Positions 35,225 through 47,900 of a stretch of 64,000 bases of DNA are shown one piece after another (within the stretch, counting starts at the first letter, position 1; each line of letters starts with the position of its first letter). The stretch covers positions 117,697,790 to 117,761,789 of the forward strand of contig OZ038381.1 of assembly GCA_964036045.1 (NCBI GenBank). The letters are read 5' to 3'. The stretch is from Eutreptiella sp. 'Long Island Sound 2002' (lineage: Eukaryota > Euglenozoa > Euglenophyceae > Eutreptiales > Eutreptiaceae). Below the pieces are notes generated by a model that was not told the origin of the DNA, did no database searches, and saw nothing but the letters and a program-made list of their open reading frames with translations. Both the position numbers and the translations under genes were made by a program.

Positions 35225-36657
35225 TTTCCCAAACTCCAGGGTCCAAAACCCAAAAATATAGAAAATACAATCCTCCTTCAACCCTGAATAGCAACCAGAT
35301 CCCACAAATACAGCAATAACCCAATCCACAATCAAATCCACGCTGCGGGCTTCCGTTCAGCACACCGGTTGTCTCCCGGTGGCGGGCATGTACAAGAATT
35401 GCACCAAAGAGGAAAGCCCTGAAATTGGCATATGAACACAAGTAAAGCAAAGTTGGGGAAGGATGGAAACCTACACACTCACAGCCATAGACCCCTCATT
35501 CCCTGGACTCAAGACCTTCCCTTGACTCGCCAACATGATGCCCTGAACCCAGTCAAATAGGATGGCTAAATGACATGTGTCAAAAGTCACTACATAAACC
35601 CGAAGAATGTGTTCACCCCCAAGCCTCTAAATCCTAGCCCAATGGGGGATGTGGCATGTCATGGCCTAGAATGGCACTCAGGACCATGCCCTACCCTGAC
35701 ATAACCTTGGTTGGACTTGGAGTCGATTGGGCTTGGAGAACTGCCCCATGAAGATGACCTCACCACATGGTGAAATCAGGCAAATCACACCATCATGCCG
35801 AAAAATCAATTATATACTCAAAAATGCATACGGCAAATATTCAAATGCTCCATGCATATGTCAAACCGGAAAGTACTTTACAAGGGTGATCGATACCAAA
35901 GGTTAATGCCCAAGAATATCCCATCATTGGCTCCGAAATCTCTCTGGTGATGTACACGACATGCTGCACAAGTCAACTCATGAATTTGAGACTTTATTTT
36001 GTGAGGCCTCGTGTGCCAAGCCAAAGTGATCATGTGATCCGGCATATGGTGAAGTACAACACTGAAGCATATGCCAACATATAAGCAACATACCATAGTT
36101 CACAAATCTCTAGGCACTTTACTGTTAGCCGACCAGTTGAGCACATAAAACTCGAAAATGAGCATAAAATGAGGTCGAAAACATGCAAATAATGCCAAAT
36201 TCAAGATAATTACAATAGTATATAACTCCGCTCACCCATGGTATCAACATATGATTCAAAACACAATTGCTCCGGACCATTTGCAAACAATCCCCCCACT
36301 TGGATCCCCACATGGACACATGGGAACACCTTCGAACCTCCTCCCAACACGCACCACGAAAATGGGATAATTGATAATGGCGCTTGTGGGTCACTCTGTA
36401 AGCCCTCCCACATGCACTATATGAGCGATAGACTTAGTCTAGCGCTATGGAGTTCACCATTGGGACATGGGCGAAGCCCTTGCCACGTATGACTCCATAT
36501 ATCTTCCTACAGACGGAGATATATAACATGGGCGTGAGCATATCGAAGCACATACCATGCATATAACACATACCCTCAAAAGGTGGCTCCCACCATGATA
36601 TGCCATGCCCCTCCATGGACATAACTTCATGTTAAAAATACGTAGGAACCCAAAGAG
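35225..36657 (-). other. 5' leader of element A
   Basis: About 1.43 kb of untranslated internal sequence between LTR2 and the gag start. It aligns with the leaders of B and NA2 (all about 1.43 kb) but is more diverged, as its LTRs are. Next to the LTR the sense strand reads TTTGGGTTCCTACG, conserved in all four leaders. TGGGTTCCTACG is a candidate primer-binding site, although it lies several bases from the LTR end. Confidence 0.7.
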
Positions 36658-37506
36658 AGTATCTATGCCACCCCAACACTCATGCAGTACACTCGAAAGT
36701 CGCAATAAAATATTCGGTTGCATGGCCCAAGAGTTGTAAACCACTTTCTACCCTCTTGAGCATTATCCGTTGCTACACCAGGCATGTGTACACACCAAAG
36801 GCGTTTGATGCCTCTCAAATTAATTTGAGACCGTGGCTTTTCCAACCCAATTCTCAAAATTGATGTACCACGCCGTGAGCCGGAGATATGATTCTTCAAA
36901 GTGGCCTCACGAATCACTTTTGTTTCGACTATATCTCCAAGCAAAATGAAGGACATAACAAAAGGAAGGTTGATTCGTGATCGGGGAAAAATGTATGACC
37001 ACTCGAGATTCATCATATCGAGTGCGGCGATGTCCAAGTCAAAAATCCGATTCTGAAAGTCTGAAAAAATCAGATTAATTTTGCGAGTGTATAATATGGA
37101 AATTGCGGAAGCAACGAACCCTTTACTGATGAAATCTAACCCTTCATCGGGGTTTCCGCCAAAATATCTGTAAATAACAGTTAACCAATCGGTTACCGCA
37201 AAATGGCGAGCCAACTGACAGTCGCCGATACATTGACAATCAGAACGAAAGGCTGAAAAATCACGGAAACTTTATGATAAAAAAACCCTGTCGATTCCCC
37301 ATATTCTGATATATAAATCTCAGCTGGCGGCGCCTCGGTACTGAATATGGCCGCTCATAGCCGGAATGGCCAAACCTATCACACTATCACATGAGGTTAG
37401 GTCAGGTGGATGGGAGAGTATGATATCAGCCAATGGCGGCTTGCCGGCACATAGATACACACCCCAAGTGACCCCAAGATGGCCACCGGTGTCCGAACCG
37501 GCTTCA
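36658..37506 (-). repeat. LTR2, 5' LTR of element A
   Basis: About 849 bp, paired with LTR1 by shared diagnostic sequence. The sense start (TGAAGCCGGTTCGG) abuts the 54-bp minisatellite at 37507 with no polypurine tract before it, although it stands where the 3' LTR of unit NA1 would be. Confidence 0.9.
37309..37318 (-). promoter_or_regulatory. possible TATA element in LTR2
   Basis: ATTTATATAT on the sense strand, about 190 bp from the LTR start, in the position matching LTR1. It would be the promoter of element A. Motif-based only. Confidence 0.35.
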
Positions 37507-39780
37507 CAGCGGCCTCAGCGTCTGCATCACCCAGCGCATCACCTGCAGCACCCTCACCATCTACATCACCAGCGACACCATCACACATTCCATCACCTGC
37601 AACACCCTCACCATGGGCATCACCAGCCTCACCATCGCCCGTTACATCACCTACAGCACCCTCACCATTGGCGTCACCAGCCTCACTATTGGCACCGCCA
37701 ACGGCACGACCACACTTTGCACCATCTGCAGCACCCTCACCATCGACATCACCAGCGTCCCCATCGCCCGATGCATCACCTGCAGCACCCTCACCATCGG
37801 CATTACCAGCGGCACCACCACCCGGCGCATCGCGTGCAGCACCCTCACAATTGGCATCACCAAGGGCACCGTCACCCATTGCATCACTTGCAGCACCCTC
37901 AACGTTGACGTCGCCAGTGGCACCATCACCGAATACATCACCAGCGGCACCCTCGCCATTGACATCGCAAGCGGCACCATCACACCCCGCATCAGCTGCA
38001 GCACCCCCACCATTGGCATCGCCAGCGGCACCTTCGTCCGTTCATTCACCTGCAACACCCTGGCCCTCGACATCACCAGCAGCACCATAGCGCATTGCAC
38101 CAGCTGCAGCGCCCTCTGCAGCCCTACCATCACCTGTTGCATTGCCTGCAGCACACTCACCATCGGCATCGCCAACCCCACCACCACCGGGCGCACCACC
38201 TGCAGCGCCTCACAATCGGCATCGCCAGCCTCACCATTACTGGGTACATCACCTGCAACACCCTCACAATCAACACGAACAGTGACGCCATCACCCAGAG
38301 CATCACCTGCGACACCCTCACCATCAGCACCGCCAGCGACACCACCACTCAGTGCATTGCGTGCAACACCTTACCATCAGCGTTACCAGCGGCATCATCA
38401 CCCATGGCATTACCTGCAACACCCCCACCATCGGCATCACCAGCAATGCCATCAACCGGCGCACCACCTAAAACACCCTCATCAGCGGCACTATCAACAT
38501 CGCCAACACCCCTGACAGCGCCTGCAGCACCGTCACCATCGACGCCGCCAGCGGCACCATCATTCATCACATCACCTGCAGCACCCTAATTATCGGAATC
38601 ACCAGCAGCACCATCACCGATTCCATCACCCGCAGCACCCTCACCATCGGCATAACCAGCGGCTCCATCGCCCGTTGCGCCACCTACAGCACCCCTCACC
38701 ATGGGCGCTGCCAGCTTCACCATCGCCCGTTGCATCACCCGCAGCACCCTCGCCATCGGCACCATCCGCCTAACCACCATCCTTTGCATCACCTACGACG
38801 CCCTCACCAATGGCATCAACCATTACAGCACCTGCAGCACCCTCACCGTAGGCATCAACAGCGGCACCATCAACCACGACATCCGCTCGAGCAACCCTCA
38901 CCATCGGCATCGCCAGCGGGACCATCATTCTTCGCAGCACCGGCAGCACCCTTGCTATTGCCATCACCAGCCTCACAACCACCCAGTGCATCACCTACAA
39001 CACCGTCACCATCGGCACCGCCAACGGCACCATCACCCGTTGCACCGTCACGCGATCCACCACCTGCAGCACCCTCTGCAGCGCTCCCATCGACCGTAGC
39101 ATCGCCTGCAGCACCCTCACAGACGGCACCACCAGCCTCCCCACCACCCGTCCCAACACCTTCAGGACCCTCACCAGCCTCACCATCACCCGGTGCAGCA
39201 CCCTCACCAGCAACACAAACTGCCGCACCATCACCCGGTACATCACCAGCGGCACCCTCACCATCAGCGCCACCAACGACACCATCAGCCATAACGTCAC
39301 CTGCAGCACTCTCACCGTCGACCTCACCAGCAGCAGCACCAGCCAGCGCATAGCATCACCTACAACACCCTCACCAACATCACCATCACCCGTGACATCA
39401 CGTGCAGCACTCTCATCATCGGCATCAATTGCAGCACCCTCACCACCGGCACCACCAACGGCACCATCGCCCATTGCACCACCTGCAGCACCCTCACCAT
39501 CGGCGCCGCCAAACTTCCGATCACCTGTTCCACCGCCCACGGCACCCTCGCCATCGGCGACACTGGCCTCAGCATCACCCATCGCACCACCTGCAGCACC
39601 CTCACCGCTGGCATCACCAGCCTCTCCATCGGCAAATGCATCACCTGCAGCACCCCGGCCATCGGTATCACCAGCAGCAATGACACCGGTCGCGGCACCC
39701 GCAGCACCCTCCCCATCCGCATCACCAGCTTCTACACCACCCGTTACATCACCCAAAGCGCCCAAGCCCAGTCCACCGCG
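37507..39780. repeat. 54-bp-type minisatellite, about 40 units, cargo of unit NA1
   Basis: Degenerate tandem units of the form CACCCTCACCATCGGCATC + ACCAGCGGCACCATCACC + CGTTGCATCACCTGCAG. The spacing is near 54 bp with many smaller steps. All three plus frames and at least one minus frame stay open for long distances, giving repeats such as TITRCITCSTLTIGITSG, HHLQHPHHRHHQ and, on the minus strand, GDADGEGAAGDVMGDGA. This follows from the period being a multiple of three and from scarce plus-strand T before A or G. The array lies between LTR2 and the leader of NA1 and shares no sequence with gag-pol. Confidence 0.85.
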
Positions 39781-40051
39781 CACACACACCGAGCAACAAA
39801 CCCCGTCCCACCCACGCCAGCCAGGCCCCACACCACCATCGGAGTTGGGCACCACACCACCAGCCACGCCCCACCGGCCGACAAATTGTCCCGCGCCAAA
39901 CAGCGGACCGCCCGCTACCCCCAAACAGCCAGCACCAAGAACACACCAACACGCACGCCCGCGTCCAGCCACACCACCCAAGCACCCCCCACACTGTCGC
40001 TACCCAAGAGCCACGACCACCCACACAGACGCCACGCCGCCGCTACTGCTG
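39781..40051. other. T-poor tail of the NA1 cargo
   Basis: A C/A-rich, non-tandem stretch, open on both strands by composition, joining the minisatellite to the leader. The break with leader homology is at about 40052. No protein family recognised. Confidence 0.5.
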
Positions 40052-40689
40052 TTCTTGTGATCCTTTGTGCGCCAAGCCAAATGGAGTACGCGATCCGGCA
40101 TATGGTGGTGTTCAACTCCAAAGCATATGCCAACATATGAACAACATACCATGGTTCGACTCTCTATAGGCTTCTTGCTGTTTGCCGACCAGGTAAGTAC
40201 ACAAAACGCAAAAATGAGCAAAAATTGAGGTCACAAATATGAAAATATGACCAAATACAAGGCTGTCATGATAGTATATATCTATGCTCACCCATGATAT
40301 CCGCTCATGGTTCAATACACAAATGATTGGAACCATTTGCGAACAATTCCCCCACTTGGATCCCCAATCAGGCGCATGGAGATACCTTCGCCACTAATAT
40401 CTACATGCCCCATGAAAATGGATCTCTTTCCCAAACATACCATGAGCAATACATATGCGGTAGACTTAGTCTAGCGCTTTGAATTCCACAATTGGGACAT
40501 GGGCAAAACCCTTGTCACGTATGGCTCCCCATCTCTTCGGCCACACGAAGATATATAACATGGGCGTGAGCATATCAAACATATACCATGCATACCACAC
40601 ATATCCTCAAAATATGGCTCCCACCATGATATGCCATGTCCCTCCATTGACATAACTTCACGTTAAAAATACGTAGGAACCCAAAGAAA
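40052..40689 (-). other. truncated leader of unit NA1
   Basis: It matches the LTR-proximal 640 bp of the B leader (50831-51483) and the NA2 leader (56572-57223) closely. The gag-proximal 790 bp and the gag start are missing. Confidence 0.85.
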
Positions 40690-41537
40690 GTTGCTATGCA
40701 ACCCCAACACTCATGTGGTACACTCCAAAGTCACAATAAAATGTTCGGTTGCACGGTCCAAGAGTTATATATCACTTTATACCCTCTTGACCATTCTCCC
40801 TTGCTATATCGGGCATGTGTACACACCAAAGGCATTCGATGCTTCCTAAATTAAGTTGAGACCAAGGCGTTTGCAACCCAACCTTCATTATTCTCTTTCC
40901 TCACACTCGCGCGTAGATATGGTCCTTCAAAGTGGTCCCACGATTCACTTTTGTTTCCCTTATATCTCCAAGTCAAATGGGTGGCAAGTATAAGGGAAAC
41001 CTGATTCGGACATAGAGAAAGGAGTACGACCACTCGAAGAAGTCCAAATCAAGCGCGGCGATGTCGAAGTCGAAAATCCGATTTCGACATCGAGAAAAAT
41101 TCAGATTAAAATTTCGAGTGCTTATTTAGAAGATTGCGGAAGCATCGAACCCTTTGCTGATGAAATCTGACCCTTCAACGGAATATCCGCCAGAATATCT
41201 GGAAATAACAGTTAACCTATCGGTTAACGCATAATCGCGAGCCAACTGACAGTCGCCGATACTTTGACCATCAGAACGAAAGGCTGAAAAATTACGGAAA
41301 CATTATGATAATAAAACCCTGTTGATTCCTGATATTCTGATATATAGATCTCCGCTGGCGGCGCCTCGGTACTGAATATGGCCGCTCATAGCCGGAATGG
41401 CCAAACCTATCACACTAACACATCGGGTTAGTTCAGGTGGACGGGAGAGTATGATATCAGCCAATGGCGGCTTGCCGGCACATAGATACACACCCCAAGT
41501 GACCCCAAGATGGCCACGGGGGTCCGAACCGGCTTCA
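40690..41537 (-). repeat. LTR3, 3' LTR of element B and 5' LTR of unit NA1
   Basis: About 848 bp. On its sense 5' side it follows the polypurine tract of B. On its sense 3' side it runs straight into a leader with the conserved TTTGGGTTCCTACG, as a 5' LTR does. It therefore serves as both ends of neighbouring units. It carries the near-palindrome GTTAACCTATCGGTTAAC. Subfamily as LTR4 and LTR5. Confidence 0.9.
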
Positions 41538-41548
41538 CCCCCCTTCTC
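41538..41548 (-). other. polypurine tract of element B
   Basis: GAGAAGGGGGG on the sense strand, immediately before LTR3. Identical to that of A and C. Confidence 0.8.
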
Positions 41549-41940
41549 AGAGCGTTGTTACCGCTCGGAAGTCATTGAAGAGAGGACGGGAGGACCCCAA
41601 TGGGCTCCAACCCCCCCCCCCCCATGTCCCAAGGACACATGGAGGCCCCACACACGTCGTAGGCGTCCCCCAAGCCCCAAGGGAGGGGTGAGGACACTGA
41701 TACTCAGCACCCTACGCCATATCCGGTCTCCCCCTGATCTACAACATGAACCAAGGGGATCAAAGATAGAAAAACGTCGTCGATCGATCTGAATACGTAT
41801 ACCACGATGAAATATATACGTGGAGATCGAGTGAAGGGGGTAAATGGCCAATCAAGGCCGAAAAATCCCCGGATGAACGCCCTCACCCGTCTCCTCAATC
41901 ACAGAAACAAACAAAATGCCAAGAGGGATCCAGTACGGTG
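41549..41940 (-). other. 3' untranslated region of element B
   Basis: It aligns with the matching regions of A and C. In the original reading frame the terminal VAP-stop of C is VAPYW here, so the frame runs on, but an upstream frameshift already separates it from the polyprotein. Confidence 0.6.
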
Positions 41941-44900
41941 CTACAGCAGCAACCAAATGGACCAACACGTCCTTGACATCCTTGAAATATTCTTTTTCTT
42001 TAGGTAGTGCATCCAGACCGTGGTGTACCTCGGCACAAAACTGCTCGGAGGCTCCCACGAATCCCTGGATGCGGCGAATCCCTTCCAACGAACTTTATAA
42101 AGCCTACACCCAGGCGTCCCCGGGTCAGGCTTGTCCGCCAGGATCTTCTCAGCGGTGAAGTCGTCGTCCTCACCCTCGTCGTCCGAGTCCACATCGCCGG
42201 CCGTGAACTCAAAGGTGACGGGACGTCCGCTGGGGTCGGGTGCTCGGGGACGAAGCTGGGTATGGTCGCGGTCCAGGATCTTGTTATCTCCCACACGAAC
42301 CGCATACACATCCTGCCCGACCTTCCGCACGATTACCCCCGGCACATACCAAGATGCCTGCCGATGCCTGGACAGGACATCCTTGTGGTGCCGCTCCACC
42401 CACACGGTGTCTTGGAGAGCATACTTGTGGACTTTTCCCTGCTTGAAGTACTTGGCCCTCTTGTCATGCTCGTCCTGAAGTGCCTTGCACACCTTGGCCG
42501 CCGTGTCGTCCGCTTCAGCCATCATGGCGTTCGCATCCCGGGCCACCTTGCCATGGTTCAACCACGGGGAAATGCGTGACACTCGATCCCGTAGGAACAG
42601 GATGCGATGGGGCGACAGTCCAGTGGGCCCCGGAAGGTCGTGGTACGCTTGGAGCACTCTCCACAGCGAATTATACCAATTCCGGCCCGGTTCGTCGATG
42701 TGCAGCTGGCGGAACTTCTCGAACATCTGCCGCCCGGCCACTTCAGCACGGCCATTTGACCGGCTGTGGTACGCCACGGTCTTGGCGTGTCGAATGCCCA
42801 TGTGCTTGCACATCGTTTTGAACCAATTCCCCACGAATTGACTGCCCCGATCACTGCAGATGACAGCCGGGACATCGAAATCGTCAGCCAATGCCTGATC
42901 ATGGCATTAGCGACGGTCTTGGCCTGCAGCCCCACTCCATGCTTGTCCTTCTTGTCCTTCTTCTTGGACTTCTTGCCCGGGACTGCCACTATATACCCAC
43001 TGTGCCTATCCACCGCCAGGATGACACAGTCGTAGGTCTCTCCTTCCACGGTGACCTCAGGCATGGCGAATACATCCATGGCCACGGACCGCATAGGGGC
43101 CTCCGGTATAGCTGTATACACCGGGTTGCCCGCTGTGGAGTGGTTGGGGCTCTTCGTGGCCCGACACACGGCACAGTCGCTGCAGTACCTATCCAGGATG
43201 GCGTAGTACCCCGGAGGGAACTTGAAACGCCACTCCAGGTCCTGCTGCATCTTGTCTCGGCCAGGGTGCATGAGCTGGGCGTTGTGCCAATGGTCAATGA
43301 GCTCCTCCACTCGGTTTTCGGGCACCAGCAGCTTGTCCTTGAGGAACAACTTGTCGCCATCCTCGGTCAAGCCCTCGGGCCATTCGTCGTCCGACGGGGC
43401 GCTCACGGCATTCCAGTACTTGCTCCAGTGCTCGGATGCCGCGTAGTCATCCGACCAGTCCTCTGTGAGCACCGACCTGACTAGCTCTACAGGGGCCACC
43501 ATCCATTGCTCGAGGGTTTCCTCTCGAATAGCCTGGACTCGGGCGCCCCGGAACTTGACCAGGTCTGTACGGTTTGCCATCACCACAAAACACTTGACCC
43601 CCTCTTGCTCCATGACCTTCTCCATCTCGAAGATGCGCTTGGCCTCCTCGGTCTCCTCGGCGTCGCCATGGCTGGATATGTCCATCCACGCCTTGCCCGC
43701 GGGGTAGGCCCATCGACTGAGGCAATCTGCCACAGTGTCGTCTTTCCCCGGGACGTACACGACGCTGAGGTCGAACTTGGCGAACGTCTCGTGCCATCGG
43801 GCCCTCCTAGCCGCTGGTCCTGAGGGGGTGTCGACATGCTCCTTGTGCCAGCTCTGTAGGGACTGGTGGTCCGTGCAAACCACCACCAGCTGCAGTCCGA
43901 TGTGGCCAGACCACTTCCTGAGCGCACATACAATGGCGTATGTCTCCTTCTCCCTCGCGGTCCATGTTCGGCGTTGGCCCTCGGCCAGGATCCTGCTCCA
44001 AAACGCCACGGGAACATGAGTCCCGTCGTCCCGGACTTGCTCGAGGACTGCCCCCACGGCATAGTCCGAAGCGTCTGTCCGTAGCACGAATCCCTTGTCC
44101 GGGTCCACCAGGAACAGCCCCAACTGCCCCAGGAGTCGCTCCTTCAGGCTGTTGAACGCATCTTCAGCCTCAGGGGTCCAGGCAAGCTTCTTCTTGCTCC
44201 CCTTCCGGCCATCGAACTTCCCCACCTGCAGCATCTTGTGCAGCGGCCCCGAGGGTCCTGCATACATCCGGACGTAGCCCGAATAGTAATTGCAGAACCC
44301 CAGGAAGGACCGGAGTTCGCTGATGGTCTGGGGCTTCTCCCAGTGGTGCAGGGACGCCAGCTTCCCAGGCATGGGACGGCGTTGCCCGTGACCAACCACG
44401 TGACCCGCGAACTCCACTTCCTTCACGAAGAGTGAGGCTTTGGTGGGCTTGCACACCATGTTGTGCTTGTCCAACTCGCTGAGCACTCGGCGCAGATCCT
44501 TCTCATGCGCGTCGATGAGCTCGTCCTCAGTCATGTCCTCCGTGCCGGACCCAATGATGATGTGATCCACGAAGGGATCGGCACAGTCCCGGACGGGACC
44601 GAGTAGGTCCTCCATCATGCGCTGGAAAGCGGCGTTGCCATTCTTGGCGCGCATAGGCAGCACTTTCCACTGCATGGGCCCCAGCGGCGTCGACATCGCT
44701 GTGCAGGGCCTGGAGTCCGGGTGTAGCGGCATCTGGTGATAACCGTTTTTCAGGTCCAACACCGTGAAAATCCGCTTTTTCTGCTGCTTTTGGAGGATGG
44801 AGTCGATCAGGGGAAGCGAATACGAGTCGTGCTCGGTCTGCTCGTTCAAACCTCTGTAATCGACCACCAACCTCCACTCGCCCTTCTCCTTCTTGGGCAC

Positions 44901-47900
44901 GATGAAGGCTGGGCTGGCCCACTCACTGTCGGAGGGTTCGATCCATCCCCGCTCAATGAACTCGGCCAACAGCTTCTTCATGGCCTCGGCCCGATCGCCC
45001 TGAAGTTGGTACTCCCGATGACGATAGATCTTCGGGTTCGGCTTCAGCTTGATCTTCGCTGTACCAAACCTCCCACGATCTGGAGGGTTCTTGTTGGCGA
45101 CGCCACTGAATAGCCGCGGATAGGCATGGATCAGCCTCTCCTTCAGCTCGGCGATACAACCGACCGCCCTGCGGTATAGGCCTCTTCTGGGTCCGAGTCC
45201 GACTTCTCCTCGTCCGATATGCCGTCTTCATCGTCGTGGGTCGCGATTCCCACCGATAATCTTCGAAAATTTGCGGCCTCGGGCTGGTGCTCGTCGCTAC
45301 CGGTTCCCACTCTTGGAAAACCCCACGTTGGTGGGTCCGACCCAACCGGACCATCGTATTGGTCCGCGATGTGATCCATGACCCTCGCCACGAACTCATC
45401 ATTCTCGTACTTGCCGGTGACCAACGTCTTGTCATCCCACCAATGCGGAGATGTGACCATGGCTCGCCTCTTCTTGGCTGCCACACGGTCGTGCATCCCC
45501 ATCCGCATGTAGTTGACGACGTCGTCGATCTCGGCGTGGGACAGGACGTCAATGCCATCAATAGGCTGATCCGTCCCCTCCTTGGGCTCAAACATGACCT
45601 TCATGGGCACCGCCTCCACCCTACGGATGAATGCTTCATCACCCGTAGGCTGGGCTTGCGCCCCATCCACCAGGAAAGCCTTGGTACCCCACGCTTGACC
45701 CGGGGAGGGCATTGATACACCCTTGGCATCCATGAGCAACTCCTCCTCTGGCCCAAATGACATCTCGTTCAGGGTGATGGAGTCCAGCGTCGACTTGAGA
45801 CCCTCCAGCGGACATGGGGTGGATCCTATGCCGGTTATGACCAGGATCCTCTTCGCCCTATCCGCGATGATCTTCTCCACCGTACGTCTGGTGTTGTCCA
45901 GGGAGCCATGCCAATACATGGGTCCCCACTCCTTCAAACCCCAATGCCTGTGCCAGGCTGAGTCTCCTCGATGCCAATGCCTCCTACACTTCCGCAGAAG
46001 TGGGGCATCCCGGGAAGCGAAGACGTCCGTTTCAGGCGCTTCAGCTCCCAGCGTCTGGATCATCCGGTCGTACACCTGCCGCGCCATTCCATACTCCGTG
46101 AGCTGAACTCCACGGTCTCCTCTGGACTTGGCACCAACAGCTTGCACTGCTTGGACGATCCGATCCTCTTCCTCAGCATTCCATTCGGATGATCCGCATG
46201 CATAGTCCGTGGACAGCCATGTGAGGCATTCGTCATCCTCACGGACCAGCGTTGCGCGATGGGGAAGGGCTCCAATGGCGTTTGCCACCATGAAGTCATA
46301 CCCCATAATCATATCCCAATCTGTAATGTCGGCCACGTAGAAGTTCCCGGATAGAGTGCTTCTCTTCGCCTGATCAGGGCGGTTCAAGCGCTCATGCTCC
46401 CAGAATTCCATACTGATGGTGGCCTCATTGGTTTCACCACCCATAATCTCTCCGTTGGCGACCTTCAGGCGGACCGGTCTCCGGCTGGGCTGCAGGAATT
46501 CCTCCTTGAACAACCCTCTCCGGACCAGGCTCACCTGGGCACCCGTATCCACTAACACATCCACTACCTTCTCCTCTCGTCCGCACCGTACTCGCACTTT
46601 CAAGTGCAACTGCCGCTCGTCGCCATGAGGTGTATGGACGACTCTCACGGCATGCAACTCTAGCACGTCTGGGTGCATCAGGACTTCAAGGGTATGGTCG
46701 CGGATGGTGTAGATCTTGGGTTGGTCCTGCCTGTCCACGGCGCTCTCCGTGGTCGCTCCTTCCTTCTTGCCATGTCCCGTACCCACCTGTACTTCCCTTG
46801 GCAGGGCGCTCCAGGGGTTGGGAGTGGCGAAACGCAGTGGTTTTGGCTCTTCTGGAGCCTTCTTCGGCACCCGATGTGCCTTCGCTTTCTCTGGTATTCC
46901 ACTGATTTTCGGAGGAGAGACCTCCGAGGTCCCACTCCCGTGGGGGCTCCTCTAGACTTGGCTTCCCGCAGCCCCTTCCGGCTGCGATCTGCCAGGACTT
47001 TGTCCACCACGTTGCTGGGCTTTGAGTTCCTCCAACGTCCTCAACATGTCTTCAGCAACCTCCTCGATCGACCTCACTCGTCGGTCTTGGCCAGGTCCAC
47101 CACCATAGCCTCTTCCTCCGCCTTTTCCTTGGCCTTTGCCTTGGCCTTTTCCCCCGTCCCCGCCCTTAGCCTTCCAATCGGAAATCCGCTGCTCCTTGGG
47201 CTTCTTCTCGGGGTGGGCGGCGAAGTAGGCCTTCTTGTCCGCCTCATACACCTTGCACTGACGGTGGTCGTGTGCATGGTTGTTTCCCTTGCCATAACAG
47301 ACCCAGCACCCGTCGTGCTGAGACCTGTACTCTCGGAACGAGAGCGGTGGGTTCCCGATCCTCCTTGGCTCTTTGCCCCTGGGTCCCGCTCGGCTCCATC
47401 TGGACCGATCCTGCCCATTGTTCTTCACGTTGTGCGCCACAAACGCGAAGAAATGGGCCTCCTCGTGATCCTCCCGGGACCAGTGGTCTTTGCCACTTCC
47501 ACTACCATCCTCCGCGGAGTTGGCCGTGTCCTCCTGGATCTCCCGATGATGGCGGTCTTCTCGGTGGCCTCGTTGTCCATGACCATGTCGATCCTGCACG
47601 TGGGCCTCGTTCTTCGCATTGAGCTTCAACTCCACCGTGATGTACTTCACGATCTCGTCCAGGCTCATGCGGGCGAAGATGACCTGCATCCTCAGCGGCT
47701 CCCCGCGCCTCCACTCCACGTTGTTGAGGCGCAACAACCTTTGCCCCATGGAGTCTCCAAATACCTCCACGTACACGGCGTTCTTCAGTCCCAACATCCG
47801 GTTGGGTTCGCCCAGGTTCCTCCTGAAGAACTCCATGATACCCGCGTGGGTATCCTCTGCCGCCATAATCCTCACCGCCACCCGCTTCTTGGCCCTCTTC

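Larger units (their letters stand above)
25845..37506 (-). mobile_element. element A: decayed full-length chromovirus (LTR1 to LTR2)
   Basis: An 11.7-kb minus-strand unit: 5' LTR2, leader, gag-pol pseudogene, 3' untranslated region, polypurine tract, 3' LTR1. The LTRs form a subfamily separate from LTR3-5, so A probably inserted as its own event. The bases next to the two outer ends (AGCAC on the left, CAGCG on the right) are not a matching target-site duplication. Its flanks are two different minisatellites (30 bp on the left, 54 bp on the right). Confidence 0.85.
36658..41537 (-). mobile_element. unit NA1: LTR3 + leader + minisatellite cargo + LTR2
   Basis: In sense order: LTR3, 638 bp of leader (40689-40052), a T-poor proline-rich-coding tail, the 54-bp minisatellite, then LTR2. 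It has no gag-pol and no polypurine tract. LTR3 and LTR2 belong to different subfamilies, so NA1 is not a simple element with its own LTR pair. It is better seen as a truncated, rearranged unit whose 3' side was replaced or displaced by element A. Confidence 0.6.

Noticed and set aside
37495-37520. Target-site duplication around element A
   Set aside because: The bases outside LTR1 (AGCAC) and outside LTR2 (CAGCG) do not match at 4-6 bp in register.
37479-40060. 54-bp array as a Ser/Ala/Pro- or Gly/Asp-rich protein gene
   Set aside because: All three plus frames and the minus strand are open with equally repetitive products, which points to composition and period rather than coding.
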